A DNA stretch of 64,000 nucleotides from Gemmiger formicilis (GTDB taxonomy: Bacteria > Bacillota > Clostridia > Oscillospirales > Ruminococcaceae), in the NCBI RefSeq assembly GCF_024462815.1, contig NZ_JANGCG010000003.1, forward strand, positions 1 to 64,000, written 5' to 3'. The notes beneath the pieces are model-generated. The model made no database searches. It saw nothing but the letters and a program-made list of their open reading frames with translations, and was not told the DNA's origin. Position numbers and translations under genes: made by a program. Below, piece after piece: positions 32,500 to 40,679 of the stretch. Position 1 is the first letter of the stretch. Each line of letters opens with the position of its first letter.

Positions 32500-32829
32500 T
32501 CAGAAAATCACAACCAGCAGCATCTTGAACTGCTCCTTGCCGTAGACGGCATGGGGGTGGTGCGCGGGCATAACAATGCTCTGGCCCTCGTGCAGCTCAT
32601 ACTTCACGCCGTCAATCGTCAGCTCGCCCACGCCGTCCAGGCAGGTAACAAAGGCGTCGCCGTCGGACTCATGGGTGCTGATTTCCTCGCCCTTGTCAAA
32701 CGCAAACAGCGTGACGCTGTGGGCGCTGTTCTGGGCCAGCGTCTTGCTGACGACCTGCCCGGCCTGATAGGCGACCTCGTCCTTCAGCGTGAGAACGGTG
32801 GATTTTTCGATATTCTTGATGGATGCCAT
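32500..32829 (-). CDS. Single-domain cupin protein
   Basis: 109 residues with the two cupin motifs: GEEISTHESDGDAFVTCLDG and the second IVMPAHHPHAV. The His/Glu metal ligands are partly kept (HES, H-H). Cupins of this size bind metals and small molecules; the function is not predictable. AGGAGAG precedes the ATG. Monocistronic with terminator, next to the large fusion gene. Confidence 0.85.
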   Translation of the reverse strand: MASIKNIEKSTVLTLKDEVAYQAGQVVSKTLAQNSAHSVTLFAFDKGEEISTHESDGDAFVTCLDGVGELTIDGVKYELHEGQSIVMPAHHPHAVYGKEQFKMLLVVIF

Positions 32830-32910
32830 ACAAAATCTCTCCTTTTGCTTTTTGCATCCAGTTTACCACGCTGTGCGCGCAAATGCTGTTGTAATTGCAA
32901 CGTTGCAGCC

Positions 32911-35511
32911 TTACTCCTCCAGAAATTCCCGGATTTCCTTTTCCACCGCGCGGACCTCCTCCTCAAAGGCGCGGGCGCTCACGCGCAGAGCGCCGTGGCC
33001 CATCACGATGATCTGCTCCGCGCCGTCACTGCTGACCACGCGGGTGCGGTGCTCCTTCGCCAGCTCGTGGGTGGCGCGCTCAATGTACATATCGGCGGTT
33101 TCGGCCTCGCGGGTGTAGACCACATACAGGTTGTGGTATTTTTCCACCTCCCGCGTGCCGCCGCGCACCTTGTAGGCATCAAATACCAGAATCGGCACAC
33201 AGCGGCGGTAGCCCGCGTAGTTGCACAGCACATCCATCAGCCTGCGGCGCGCCGCGTCCAGACTGCCGTCAGCCAGCCTGCGCAGCTCATCCCACGCAAA
33301 AATCACGTTGTAGCCGTCCACCAGCAGATAATCCGGCCCGGCGGGCAGCGGCTTTGCGGGCACGGATGCCGCCGCGGGCGCGGTGTGCAGGGCGGCGCGG
33401 GCGGCCTTTTTGGCATCGCCCGTTTCGCCACGGCGCTTTATCTTGCCGTAGGTGCGCTCAAAAATAGCAAGCAGCTCTTTATCCTGCTCCAACGTGCCGC
33501 GGTAGGCGGCAGCGCGGCGGCGGCGCGTATCGGTGTCCTCAACGTCAGCATCCTCCTGCGGGGCGGCGCCGTTCAGCCGCCGTTCCAGCCCGCTGGACAC
33601 ATGGGCTCTGGCCGGGACCTCGTCCCATTTCACGAGATACCCGGCTCCGTGTGCGCAGAATACCGAGTCCGCCGGGTTTTCCACATCGCTGTCGGCGTCA
33701 TAGCCTGCGGCGGCGAGCACTTCCTCGGTGTTGTGGCAGGCGTCATACCCGGCGGGCAGCACGGCCCAGCGGCCCAGACCATGGGTGTAGGCCGCAACCT
33801 CGCGGGCATAGCCGCGGGCCGTAGCCACCGGCAGGCGGCCGGTCAGCCGCACGGTATCGCCCAGCGTCTCCGGCGCGTCAAAGCTGCCGCACATCCGCTG
33901 CACATCGGCCATGGCGCGGCCCAGCGCGTCGGTGGGTAGCTCCAGCGTAAAGGCATACCACGGCTCTAACAGCTGCACACCGCCCTTGGCCTGTGCCGTC
34001 CGCAAGCCTTGCCGCACAGCGCGGTAGGTGGCTTGGCGGAAGTCGCCGCCCTCGGTATGCTTGAGGTGGGCACGCCCCGCCGCCAGCGTGATTTTTACAT
34101 CGGTCAGCGGTGCGCCAATCAGAACACCCGGGTGGGTGCGCTCAGCCAGATGGGTCAGAACCAGCCGCTGCCAGTTTTCGGCCAGCGTGTCGGGCGGGCA
34201 ATCCGCCGCCAGCTGCACACCGCTGCCCCGCGCACCGGGCTCCAGCAGGAGGTGTACCTCGGCATAGTGGCGCAGCGGTTCATAATGGCCGATGCCCTCC
34301 ACCGCCGCGGTCAGCGTCTCCTTATAAAGGATGCCGCCCTCGCTGAAGGTCACCGCCAGCCCGAAGCGCTCCTGCAGGATATTTTGCAAAATTTCCAGCT
34401 GCACCTCGCCCATCAGTTGGACGTGTACCTCGCCCAGATCATCGCGCCACGCCACATGGAGCTGCGGGTCCTCGTCCTCCAGCGTCTGCAGCGCCTTCAA
34501 TAAAGTATGCGGGTCCGCGCCGCTGTCCACACGGTAGTTCAGCACCGGCTCCAGCAGCGGTGTCTCGGCGTCCGCCTCCGTGCCCAGCCCTTGCCCGGGG
34601 CGGGTGGCGGCAGGGCCGGCCACGGCCACCACCATACCGGCCAGTGCCTCGCTCACCAGGCGGAACTTGCCGCCGTTGTACAGCCGCAAAGCGTCCGCTT
34701 TCTCGCCGCCGGGCAGCACATCCTTCACGTGCAGCACGCCGCCGGTCACCTTCAGCCAGGTCAGGCGCGTACCGGCGTCTTCACTGATTTTATACACTCT
34801 TGCGCCAAATTCTGGCCACTGGGGCGGCGTGCGGGTCAGCGTCTGCAAGCCGTGCAGCAGGGTGTCCAGACCGTCCAGCCGCAGCGCCGCGCCGAAGAAC
34901 ACCGGGAACACCTGCCGCCGGGCGATCGCGGTCACCACGGTTTCGGGGGATGCCGCGCCGGTCTCGAGCACCTCATTCATCAGCGGCTCACTGCACAGGG
35001 CCAGCGCCTCGGGGTCGGGCGCGGCGGAGAAATCCACACAGCCGTCCCCGAACCGCCCGCGCAGTTCCCGCAGACGCACGGCGGCATCCGCGCCCGGCAG
35101 GTCCATCTTGTTCACAAATACAAACGTAGGTACGCGGTATCGTGTCAGCAGCTTCCAGAGGGTTTCGGTGTGGGCCTGCACGCCGTCCGTGCCGGAGACG
35201 ACCAGCACCGCGTAGTCCAGCACCTGCAGGGCGCGCTCGGCCTCGGCAGAAAAGTCCACGTGGCCGGGCGTATCAAGCAGCGTGAGCGCGGTTTCCTCGG
35301 CACCGTCCGCAGCGGGCAGGGTCAGCACGGCCTGTTTGGCAAAAATCGTGATGCCCCGCGCGCGCTCCTGACTATCCGTGTCCAGAAAGGCGTCCTTATG
35401 GTCGACCCGCCCCAGCTTGCGCAGTGCGCCCGCGCGGTATAAAAGTCCCTCGGCCAGTGTGGTTTTGCCGCTGTCCACGTGTGCCAGCAGCCCGATGACC
35501 AGACGTTTCAT
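32911..35511 (-). CDS. EF-G/TetM-like translational GTPase fused to a Rae1/YacP-like NYN nuclease domain
   Basis: 866 residues. Residues 1-650 form a translational GTPase of the ribosome-protection type: G1 AHVDSGKTT (10-18), G2 RGITI (52-56), G3 DTPGH (80-84), G4 NKMD (134-137), and the later EF-G-like domains with the GEVQLEILQNIL block. A linker of about 60 charged residues leads to a C-terminal NYN/PIN-like domain (about 728-860): LLVDGYNVIFAWDEL, ILVFDAYKVRGG, VYTREAETADMYIERATHEL, VVSSDGAEQIIVMGHG. This is the YacP/Rae1 family; Rae1 of Bacillus cleaves mRNA in the ribosomal A site. Family homologues without known drug function exist; tetracycline resistance is not shown. The start follows AAGGGGT. 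Confidence 0.9.
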   Translation of the reverse strand: MKRLVIGLLAHVDSGKTTLAEGLLYRAGALRKLGRVDHKDAFLDTDSQERARGITIFAKQAVLTLPAADGAEETALTLLDTPGHVDFSAEAERALQVLDYAVLVVSGTDGVQAHTETLWKLLTRYRVPTFVFVNKMDLPGADAAVRLRELRGRFGDGCVDFSAAPDPEALALCSEPLMNEVLETGAASPETVVTAIARRQVFPVFFGAALRLDGLDTLLHGLQTLTRTPPQWPEFGARVYKISEDAGTRLTWLKVTGGVLHVKDVLPGGEKADALRLYNGGKFRLVSEALAGMVVAVAGPAATRPGQGLGTEADAETPLLEPVLNYRVDSGADPHTLLKALQTLEDEDPQLHVAWRDDLGEVHVQLMGEVQLEILQNILQERFGLAVTFSEGGILYKETLTAAVEGIGHYEPLRHYAEVHLLLEPGARGSGVQLAADCPPDTLAENWQRLVLTHLAERTHPGVLIGAPLTDVKITLAAGRAHLKHTEGGDFRQATYRAVRQGLRTAQAKGGVQLLEPWYAFTLELPTDALGRAMADVQRMCGSFDAPETLGDTVRLTGRLPVATARGYAREVAAYTHGLGRWAVLPAGYDACHNTEEVLAAAGYDADSDVENPADSVFCAHGAGYLVKWDEVPARAHVSSGLERRLNGAAPQEDADVEDTDTRRRRAAAYRGTLEQDKELLAIFERTYGKIKRRGETGDAKKAARAALHTAPAAASVPAKPLPAGPDYLLVDGYNVIFAWDELRRLADGSLDAARRRLMDVLCNYAGYRRCVPILVFDAYKVRGGTREVEKYHNLYVVYTREAETADMYIERATHELAKEHRTRVVSSDGAEQIIVMGHGALRVSARAFEEEVRAVEKEIREFLEE

Positions 35512-35567
35512 CACAGTACCCCTTACCTTTATTTACGGTAAATTGCGGCAATACCGCAAGGTTCGCC

Positions 35568-35597
35568 CTCATCCGGCCCTGCGGGGCCGGATGAGGG
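35568..35597. repeat. Hairpin upstream of the fusion gene
   Basis: Perfect stem CCTCATCCGGCCC/GGGCCGGATGAGG in the 190-bp gap between the divergent fusion gene and the MFS leader. Could be part of the regulatory leader of the fusion gene. Confidence 0.6.
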
Positions 35598-35641
35598 GCA
35601 ACCTACCGTATGCACCCTTTTTCTTTATTGTACAATCTTTC

Positions 35642-35670
35642 TTGCATTTTGGCAAACACTATGCTATACT
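35642..35670 (+). promoter_or_regulatory. Promoter of the MFS leader
   Basis: TTGCAT, 17-nt spacer, TATACT, about 35 nt before the leader-peptide ATG. Confidence 0.8.
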
Positions 35671-35704
35671 GAGGCAAATTTACCGAGGAAGGAGAGCACC
35701 CCTT

Positions 35705-35752
35705 ATGCGTTGGCAGTTCGGTGTTGTGTTCCAGTTTAAAGGAAACATTTAA
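35705..35752 (+). CDS. 15-residue leader peptide of the MFS attenuator
   Basis: A complete tiny frame, MRWQFGVVFQFKGNI, with its own site GAGGAAGGAG 11 bases before the ATG. It is followed by pairing sequences and a terminator, the layout of translation-sensing attenuators. Stalling by a ribosome-targeting drug would leave the later stem free to form. The peptide's exact role is inferred. Confidence 0.75.
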   Translation: MRWQFGVVFQFKGNI

Positions 35753-35770
35753 CCCAGCTACGCTATAAGT

Positions 35771-35865
35771 GTGCCCTTTTTTCCTCGGCAAGACGGTATG
35801 TGTGTGCATTTGTGCGCCCTGTCGGCTTTGCCGCGGGGCGCCTTTTTGCTGCCAAAAAGGGGCAC
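35771..35865 (+). promoter_or_regulatory. Attenuator: terminator and competing stem of the MFS gene
   Basis: A GC-rich stem (GCGCCC at 35814, pairing with GGGCGC to 35841) directly followed by TTTTT at 35843-35847 is an intrinsic terminator. Outside it, GTGCCCTTTTT (35771-35781) is complementary to AAAAAGGGGCAC (35854-35865) and could form a long stem enclosing the terminator region or compete with it. So transcription may stop unless the leader is stalled. The fold was judged by eye. Confidence 0.65.
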
Positions 35866-35898
35866 GTTTTCGTATTCTGTCACGAAAGGGTGTTTCCT

Positions 35899-37104
35899 GT
35901 GAATCTAAAAAAACAGCTTTCCAACGTTTATCTTTATACATTTTTCTCCACCTTTACAATCACCGATGCCGTCTGGGTGGCGCTGCTGGCAGCACGCGGC
36001 TTTACGCTGGCGCAAATCGGTCTGGCGGAGGGAATTTTCCATGCCGTCAGCCTGCTGTGTGAGGTCCCCAGCGGCATGGCGGCAGACCTTCTGGGGCGGC
36101 GGCGCACGCTGGCAGCCGGGGGTGTGCTGTGGACGCTCAGCGCCCTGCTGATGGCCTTTGCGCCGGGCCTTATGCCGGTCTGCGCGGCTATGGGGCTGAA
36201 GGCACTGGGCTACAATATGATTTCCGGCACGCAGGAGGCCCTGACCTATGACAGCCTGAAAACCGCCGGGCGGGAGGGTGAATACATCAGAATCGACGCC
36301 AATGTGTCGGTTTTGCAGAAGCTCTCCACCGCGTTCAGCGCCTTGGGCAGCCTGCTTTCCCGCGTGCTGAGCTACACCGGCTACTATCTGGCGGATGCCG
36401 GGGCGGCAGTTCTCACGGTGCTGGCAGCCGCCCGCCTGACCGAGCCGGTTGTCACCGCGGAACAGGCGGCGCGTGGACAGCACCGCCTGTGGGAGCTGCC
36501 CGCCCGGCTGCGTGTGCACATTTTGGACAGCCTTGACTGCCTGCGCACCAGTGCTGCCGTGCGCCGCCTGATTGCCGCCGATGCGGTGATTTCCCTGCCC
36601 AGCTATCTGACCGCCATGCTGGTGCAGCAGCGCCTTACCGCGCAGGGCTGGGGTATGCAGTGGCTGTTTCTGCCCGGGCTGCTGGCCGGGGCGGCGGGTA
36701 TGGCCGGGGCCGCACTGGGGCGGCGGCTGCACCCGCACAGCCTGCGCGGCCTGTACACGGCCTGTGCGCTGCTTTGCGGCGTGGGCGCACTGCTGGCCGG
36801 GGCGGCCCCCGCATGGGGATGTCTGGCAGGGCCGATGCTGGTGCAGGGGGCGATTGCCGTCTGGTTCCTGCACAGTATACAGCGGCTGAACGACTTGATT
36901 TCCAGCGACCGCCGCGCCACCCTCATCAGCGTGGACAGCATGGCCTACAGCCTGCTGATGATTCCGGCCAGCCCCGTTCTGGGCTGGCTGGGGGACGTGA
37001 CCGGGCAGGCGGGCGCGGGGTTGTGTGTGCTGGGTGGTGCTGTCCTGCTCAGCGGCCTTGCGGTCGCGGGCAAAACGCGGTATAATGGCGGCAGAGCAGG
37101 ATGA
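35899..37104 (+). CDS. MFS efflux-type transporter
   Basis: 401 residues with about 12 membrane helices. Motif A region is FGTLDLLGRRRTLAAGG-like: the loop SGMAADLLGRRRTLAAGG, between helices 2 and 3, is the MFS signature. The N-terminus starts MNLKKQLSNVYLYTFFSTFT. It belongs to the drug efflux branch related to macrolide pumps rather than sugar transporters, but the substrate is not shown. GTG start, AAAGGG nine bases upstream, controlled by the attenuator before it. The C-terminal end lies 23 bases before the next gene. Confidence 0.85.
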   Translation: MNLKKQLSNVYLYTFFSTFTITDAVWVALLAARGFTLAQIGLAEGIFHAVSLLCEVPSGMAADLLGRRRTLAAGGVLWTLSALLMAFAPGLMPVCAAMGLKALGYNMISGTQEALTYDSLKTAGREGEYIRIDANVSVLQKLSTAFSALGSLLSRVLSYTGYYLADAGAAVLTVLAAARLTEPVVTAEQAARGQHRLWELPARLRVHILDSLDCLRTSAAVRRLIAADAVISLPSYLTAMLVQQRLTAQGWGMQWLFLPGLLAGAAGMAGAALGRRLHPHSLRGLYTACALLCGVGALLAGAAPAWGCLAGPMLVQGAIAVWFLHSIQRLNDLISSDRRATLISVDSMAYSLLMIPASPVLGWLGDVTGQAGAGLCVLGGAVLLSGLAVAGKTRYNGGRAG

Positions 37105-37127
37105 TATTCGCCACAGGAGGTATTTAT

Positions 37128-38147
37128 ATGACATATCAAGAGGTTCTCCAAGCTGCGAAGGGCCAGATGGGCCCCTGCCGTGCCTGCCCGGTCTGCAACG
37201 GTCGTGCCTGCGGCGGCACGATTCCCGGCCCCGGCGCCAAGGGCAGCGGCACAGTGGCCATCCGCAACTTTGACGCATGGAACGCCGTGCGGCTGAATAT
37301 GGACACCATCCATGAAAATTTTGAGCCGGACACCACGCTGCGCCTTTTTGGCCGTACCTTCCAATATCCCTTCTTTGCCGGGCCGGTGGGCGCTATGACG
37401 CTGCACTACGGCGACAAATACAATGACCTGGACTACAACAACATTCTGGTCCCCGCCTGCGCGGCAGCGGGCATTGCCGCCTTCACCGGTGATGGCACCA
37501 ACCCCAAGGTGATGGAGGGCGCTACCGCCGCCATCGCCGCCAGCGGCGGGGCGGGCATCCCCACCGTCAAGCCGTGGGACAACGCCACCGTGGCCCACAA
37601 GATGGAGCTGGCACGCTCCTCCGGCTGCTTTGCCATGGCAATGGACATTGACGCGGCGGGCCTGCCGTTCTTGCAACATCTCGACCCGCCTGCGGGCAGC
37701 AAAACCGTGGAGCAGCTGCAGGAGATTGCAAAAGCCGCCGGTGTGCCGTTTATTTTAAAGGGCATTATGACCGCCCGCGGTGCCGAAAAGGCCGTGGAGG
37801 CCGGGGCTGCCGGTATTGTGGTTTCCAACCACGGCGGCCGCGTGCTGGATGACTGCCCCGCCACCGCCGAGGTGCTGGCCGACATCGTCACCGCGGTGGA
37901 TGGCCGCGCCAAGATTCTGGTGGACGGCGGCATCCGCACCGGCAATGACGTCTTTAAGGCGCTGGCCCTCGGCGCGGACGGCGTGCTGATTGCCCGCCCC
38001 TTCGTCACCGCAGTCTACGGTGCCGGGGCGGACGGTGTTGCCGCCTATGTAGAAAAACTGGGCAGCGAGCTGGCCGATACAATGCGGCTGTGCGGTGCGC
38101 CCACCCTTGATGCCATCACCCGCGATATGGTGCGGGTCATCCGATGA
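37128..38147 (+). CDS. FMN-dependent alpha-hydroxy-acid oxidising protein with N-terminal Cys cluster
   Basis: 339 residues of the lactate/glycolate oxidase FMN barrel. Seen: the FMN-binding AGPVGAMTL region, KGIMTARGAEKAVEAGA, the catalytic His/Arg in SNHGGRVLDD, and the phosphate loop DGGIRTGNDV and LGADGVLIARP. The N-terminus carries CRACPVCNGRAC (Cys17, 20, 23, 28), not part of the classic family; it suggests a metal or iron-sulfur site. AGGAGG precedes the ATG. The substrate is likely a 2-hydroxy acid; the gene stands in a run with the hydrolase and RidA. Confidence 0.87.
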   Translation: MTYQEVLQAAKGQMGPCRACPVCNGRACGGTIPGPGAKGSGTVAIRNFDAWNAVRLNMDTIHENFEPDTTLRLFGRTFQYPFFAGPVGAMTLHYGDKYNDLDYNNILVPACAAAGIAAFTGDGTNPKVMEGATAAIAASGGAGIPTVKPWDNATVAHKMELARSSGCFAMAMDIDAAGLPFLQHLDPPAGSKTVEQLQEIAKAAGVPFILKGIMTARGAEKAVEAGAAGIVVSNHGGRVLDDCPATAEVLADIVTAVDGRAKILVDGGIRTGNDVFKALALGADGVLIARPFVTAVYGAGADGVAAYVEKLGSELADTMRLCGAPTLDAITRDMVRVIR

Positions 38148-38156
38148 GGTAGCCTT

Positions 38157-39137
38157 ATGAAAAAGCATCCGCTGCTCAGACTTGCCGCTGCATCCGCCAC
38201 CGCCGTGCTGGGGGCGGCCTACGGCATCTACCGCGTGGCCTTCTATCAGAAGCCGACCGTCCACGTGCCCTCTCCCGCCGATATGCCCACCCGCGAGTGC
38301 TACCGCAAGGCGATGGGTCCCGACGCCGACGCGCTGGCGCGGGACAGCTTCACCCCGGTGCACATCACCGCGCAGGACGGCACCCCGCTGGCGGCGCGGT
38401 ACTACCACCACGCCGACGGCGCACCGCTGGCCATCATCTTCCACGGTTACCGCGGCTATGCTACGCGGGACGGTCTGGGCGGCTACACGCTCTGCACCAA
38501 GCTGGGCTACAACGTCCTGCTGCCGGATCAGCGCGCCCACGGCTACAGCGGCGGGCATACCATCACGATGGGCGTGAAGGAGCGCTATGACGCCCGCGAC
38601 TGGGCCGTCTGGGCCAAGAGCCACTTCGGCCCGGAGGTGCCCATCTTCCTGATGGGTGTCTCGATGGGCGCGGCCACCGTGCTGCTGGCGGCGGGGCTGG
38701 ATTTACCCGCCAACGTCTGCGGCATTGTGGCCGACTGCGGCTACACCAGCCCCCGCGCCATCACCCGCAAGTGCCTGCCGGAGTATCTGCCCGGCTTCCC
38801 GGTCGGGCCCACCTACGCCATCGGGCGGCTGGGCGCGATTCTGTTTGGCCACTTTGACCCCGAAGCCGCCGACTGCGAGGCCGCCGCGGCCCAGAGCAAG
38901 GTTCCGATTTTCTTTGTCCACGGTGACAAGGACGATTTTGTCCCCTATGAGATGGGGCGGCAGAACTACGCCGCCTGCCACGTGAAGGGCTCCAGATTCC
39001 TGACCGTGCACGGCGCGGCGCACGCCGTGAGCTACTACCACGATAACCCCGCCTACACCGCGCAGGCCACCGCCTTCCTGCAGGACTGCCTCAAACGGCG
39101 CGGCTTCGTCTGGCCGAAGCCCACCGAGGACGCATAA
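38157..39137 (+). CDS. Membrane-anchored alpha/beta hydrolase
   Basis: 326 residues. N-terminal signal anchor (about 7-27). Alpha/beta hydrolase with oxyanion HGYRGY (about 103-108), nucleophile elbow GVSMGAAT (Ser about 171), acid in DKDDF and His in HGAAHAVSY. Similar to clostridial YqkD-type esterases. It starts nine bases after the oxidase stop, after a GAGG site. Substrate unknown. Confidence 0.88.
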   Translation: MKKHPLLRLAAASATAVLGAAYGIYRVAFYQKPTVHVPSPADMPTRECYRKAMGPDADALARDSFTPVHITAQDGTPLAARYYHHADGAPLAIIFHGYRGYATRDGLGGYTLCTKLGYNVLLPDQRAHGYSGGHTITMGVKERYDARDWAVWAKSHFGPEVPIFLMGVSMGAATVLLAAGLDLPANVCGIVADCGYTSPRAITRKCLPEYLPGFPVGPTYAIGRLGAILFGHFDPEAADCEAAAAQSKVPIFFVHGDKDDFVPYEMGRQNYAACHVKGSRFLTVHGAAHAVSYYHDNPAYTAQATAFLQDCLKRRGFVWPKPTEDA

Positions 39138-39167
39138 ATTTCACGATACATAGAGGAGGTTCCCACC

Positions 39168-39542
39168 ATGAAACACATTTCCACCACCAACGCACCCGCC
39201 GCTCTCGGCCCCTATTCGCAGGCGGTCGATGCAGGCTCCACCGTCTATTGCAGCGGCCAACTCGGCCTTGACCCCGCCACCGGCGCGCTGGCCGAGGGCG
39301 TGCAGGCCCAGACCCATCAGGCACTGAAGAATCTGCAGGCTGTCCTGCAGGAGGCAGGCCTCACGCTGGACAATGTCGTCAAGACGACCGTTTTTGTGCA
39401 GGATCTGGCCGATTTCGGTGCCGTGAACGAGATTTACGGCACCTACTTCCACGGCGGCTTCCCCGCCCGCAGCTGCGTACAGATTGCCGCCCTGCCCAAG
39501 AACGCCCTTGTTGAAATCGAGTGCATCGCGGTCAGAGGGTAA
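39168..39542 (+). CDS. ridA: RidA-family enamine/imine deaminase
   Basis: 124 residues, typical Rid length. Conserved AIGPYSQAV-like [17 protein letters not shown] at the N-terminus, [12 protein letters not shown], and the Arg motif [23 protein letters not shown] (in two parts). It clears reactive 2-aminoacrylate and similar enamines made by PLP enzymes. AGAGGAGG precedes the ATG; likely end of the operon with oxidase and hydrolase. Confidence 0.95.
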   Translation: MKHISTTNAPAALGPYSQAVDAGSTVYCSGQLGLDPATGALAEGVQAQTHQALKNLQAVLQEAGLTLDNVVKTTVFVQDLADFGAVNEIYGTYFHGGFPARSCVQIAALPKNALVEIECIAVRG

Positions 39543-39589
39543 CACCCGAAAATACCGGGGCTTTTCCGTAAGCAACCTTTTGCAGTAAA

Positions 39590-39650
39590 CACCCCGGGCG
39601 GAGCAGAGCCCCGTCCCTACGGGCTGCCGGAAATTTTCCGGGGTGCCGGG
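39590..39650. repeat. GTAGGGGC-type repeat
   Basis: CGGGCGGAGCAGAGCCCCGTCCCTAC at 39597-39620, flanked by GGGG/CCGGGG-rich hairpins, between ridA and the transketolase. Confidence 0.65.
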
Positions 39651-39673
39651 GGGACACAGTTCAACAAAACAAA

Positions 39674-39707
39674 CGCGCCCCTGAGGGATGATTTCCTCAG
39701 GGGCGCG
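39674..39707 (-). terminator. Terminator of the transketolase operon
   Basis: Perfect stem CGCGCCCCTGAGG/CCTCAGGGGCGCG; minus-strand T-rich tail GTTTGTTTTG. It separates convergent genes. Confidence 0.85.
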
Positions 39708-39722
39708 GGCTTTTATGGGAGA

Positions 39723-40679
39723 TTATTTATTGTCCGGGCGGACGATGTCGCGGATGGCGGTGACGATGTTCTCGGCAGAGAGGCCGTAGTCACGCAGAAC
39801 CTCGTTGGCCGGGCCGGAATGGCCGAACTGATCCTGCACGCCGATGCGGTGCACCAGGCAGGGCAGCTTCTCGCTGACAACGGAGCAGACGGCCTCGCCC
39901 AGACCGCCGATGATGCTGTGCTCCTCAACGGTGATGATGCGGCCGCACTCACGCGCAGCGGTCAGGATGATTTCCTCATCAATGGGCTTGATGGTGGGCA
40001 TATTGATGACGCGGACGTTGATGCCCTGACGTTTGGCCAGCACGGCGGCGCGCAGAGCCTCGTTGGTCATCAGGCCGGTGGAGATAACCGCAATGTCATA
40101 GCCGTCGGTCAGCTTCTCGCCCTTGCCGATCTCAAACTCATAGGTGGCGGGGTCATGGAACACCGGGGTGGCCAGACGGGAGAAGCGCAGATAGACGGGG
40201 CCGTTGTAATTGTAGGCGGCGATGACGGCGGCGCGTGCCTCGACATCGTCAGACGGGCTCAGCACCACCATACCGGGGATGGAACGCATCAGGGCAATAT
40301 CCTCACAGCACTGGTGGGAGGCACCATCCTCACCGACAGACAGACCCGCGTGGGTGGCGGCAATCTTGACGTTCAGGTGGGGGTAGCCGATGGAGTTGCG
40401 GATTTGCTCAAAGCCGCGGCCCGCCACAAACATGGCAAAGCTGGAAACGAAGGGAACATAGCCCATCGTGCTCATACCGGCGGCAACGCCAACCATATTC
40501 TGCTCGGCAATGCCGCAGTCAAAGTGGCGGTCCGGGTACTCCTTGCGGAAAATCTCGGTTTTGGTGGCGGCGGCCAGGTCGGCGTCAAAGACCACCAGGT
40601 TGTCAGCGCCCTGCTGGGCAAGCTCTACCAGCGTGTTGCCGTAGCTGACACGGGTAGCCACTTTCTTAATATCAGCCAT
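39723..40679 (-). CDS. tktB: Transketolase, C-terminal subunit
   Basis: 318 residues: pyrimidine-binding and C-terminal domains of transketolase. Seen: FDCGIAEQNMVGVAAGMS, SSFAMFVAGRGFEQIRNS, GEDGASHQCCEDIALMR and the C-terminal GGLGEAVCSVV. Together with the N-subunit it makes one thiamine-diphosphate enzyme for pentose phosphate interconversion. The start overlaps the N-subunit stop by eight bases. Named by role; the local symbol is not fixed. Confidence 0.93.
   Translation of the reverse strand: MADIKKVATRVSYGNTLVELAQQGADNLVVFDADLAAATKTEIFRKEYPDRHFDCGIAEQNMVGVAAGMSTMGYVPFVSSFAMFVAGRGFEQIRNSIGYPHLNVKIAATHAGLSVGEDGASHQCCEDIALMRSIPGMVVLSPSDDVEARAAVIAAYNYNGPVYLRFSRLATPVFHDPATYEFEIGKGEKLTDGYDIAVISTGLMTNEALRAAVLAKRQGINVRVINMPTIKPIDEEIILTAARECGRIITVEEHSIIGGLGEAVCSVVSEKLPCLVHRIGVQDQFGHSGPANEVLRDYGLSAENIVTAIRDIVRPDNK

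Noticed and set aside
32911-35511. Tetracycline-resistance gene tet(M/W/O)
   Set aside because: Only the family is shared. The protein has a nuclease fusion and is divergent; resistance cannot be claimed.
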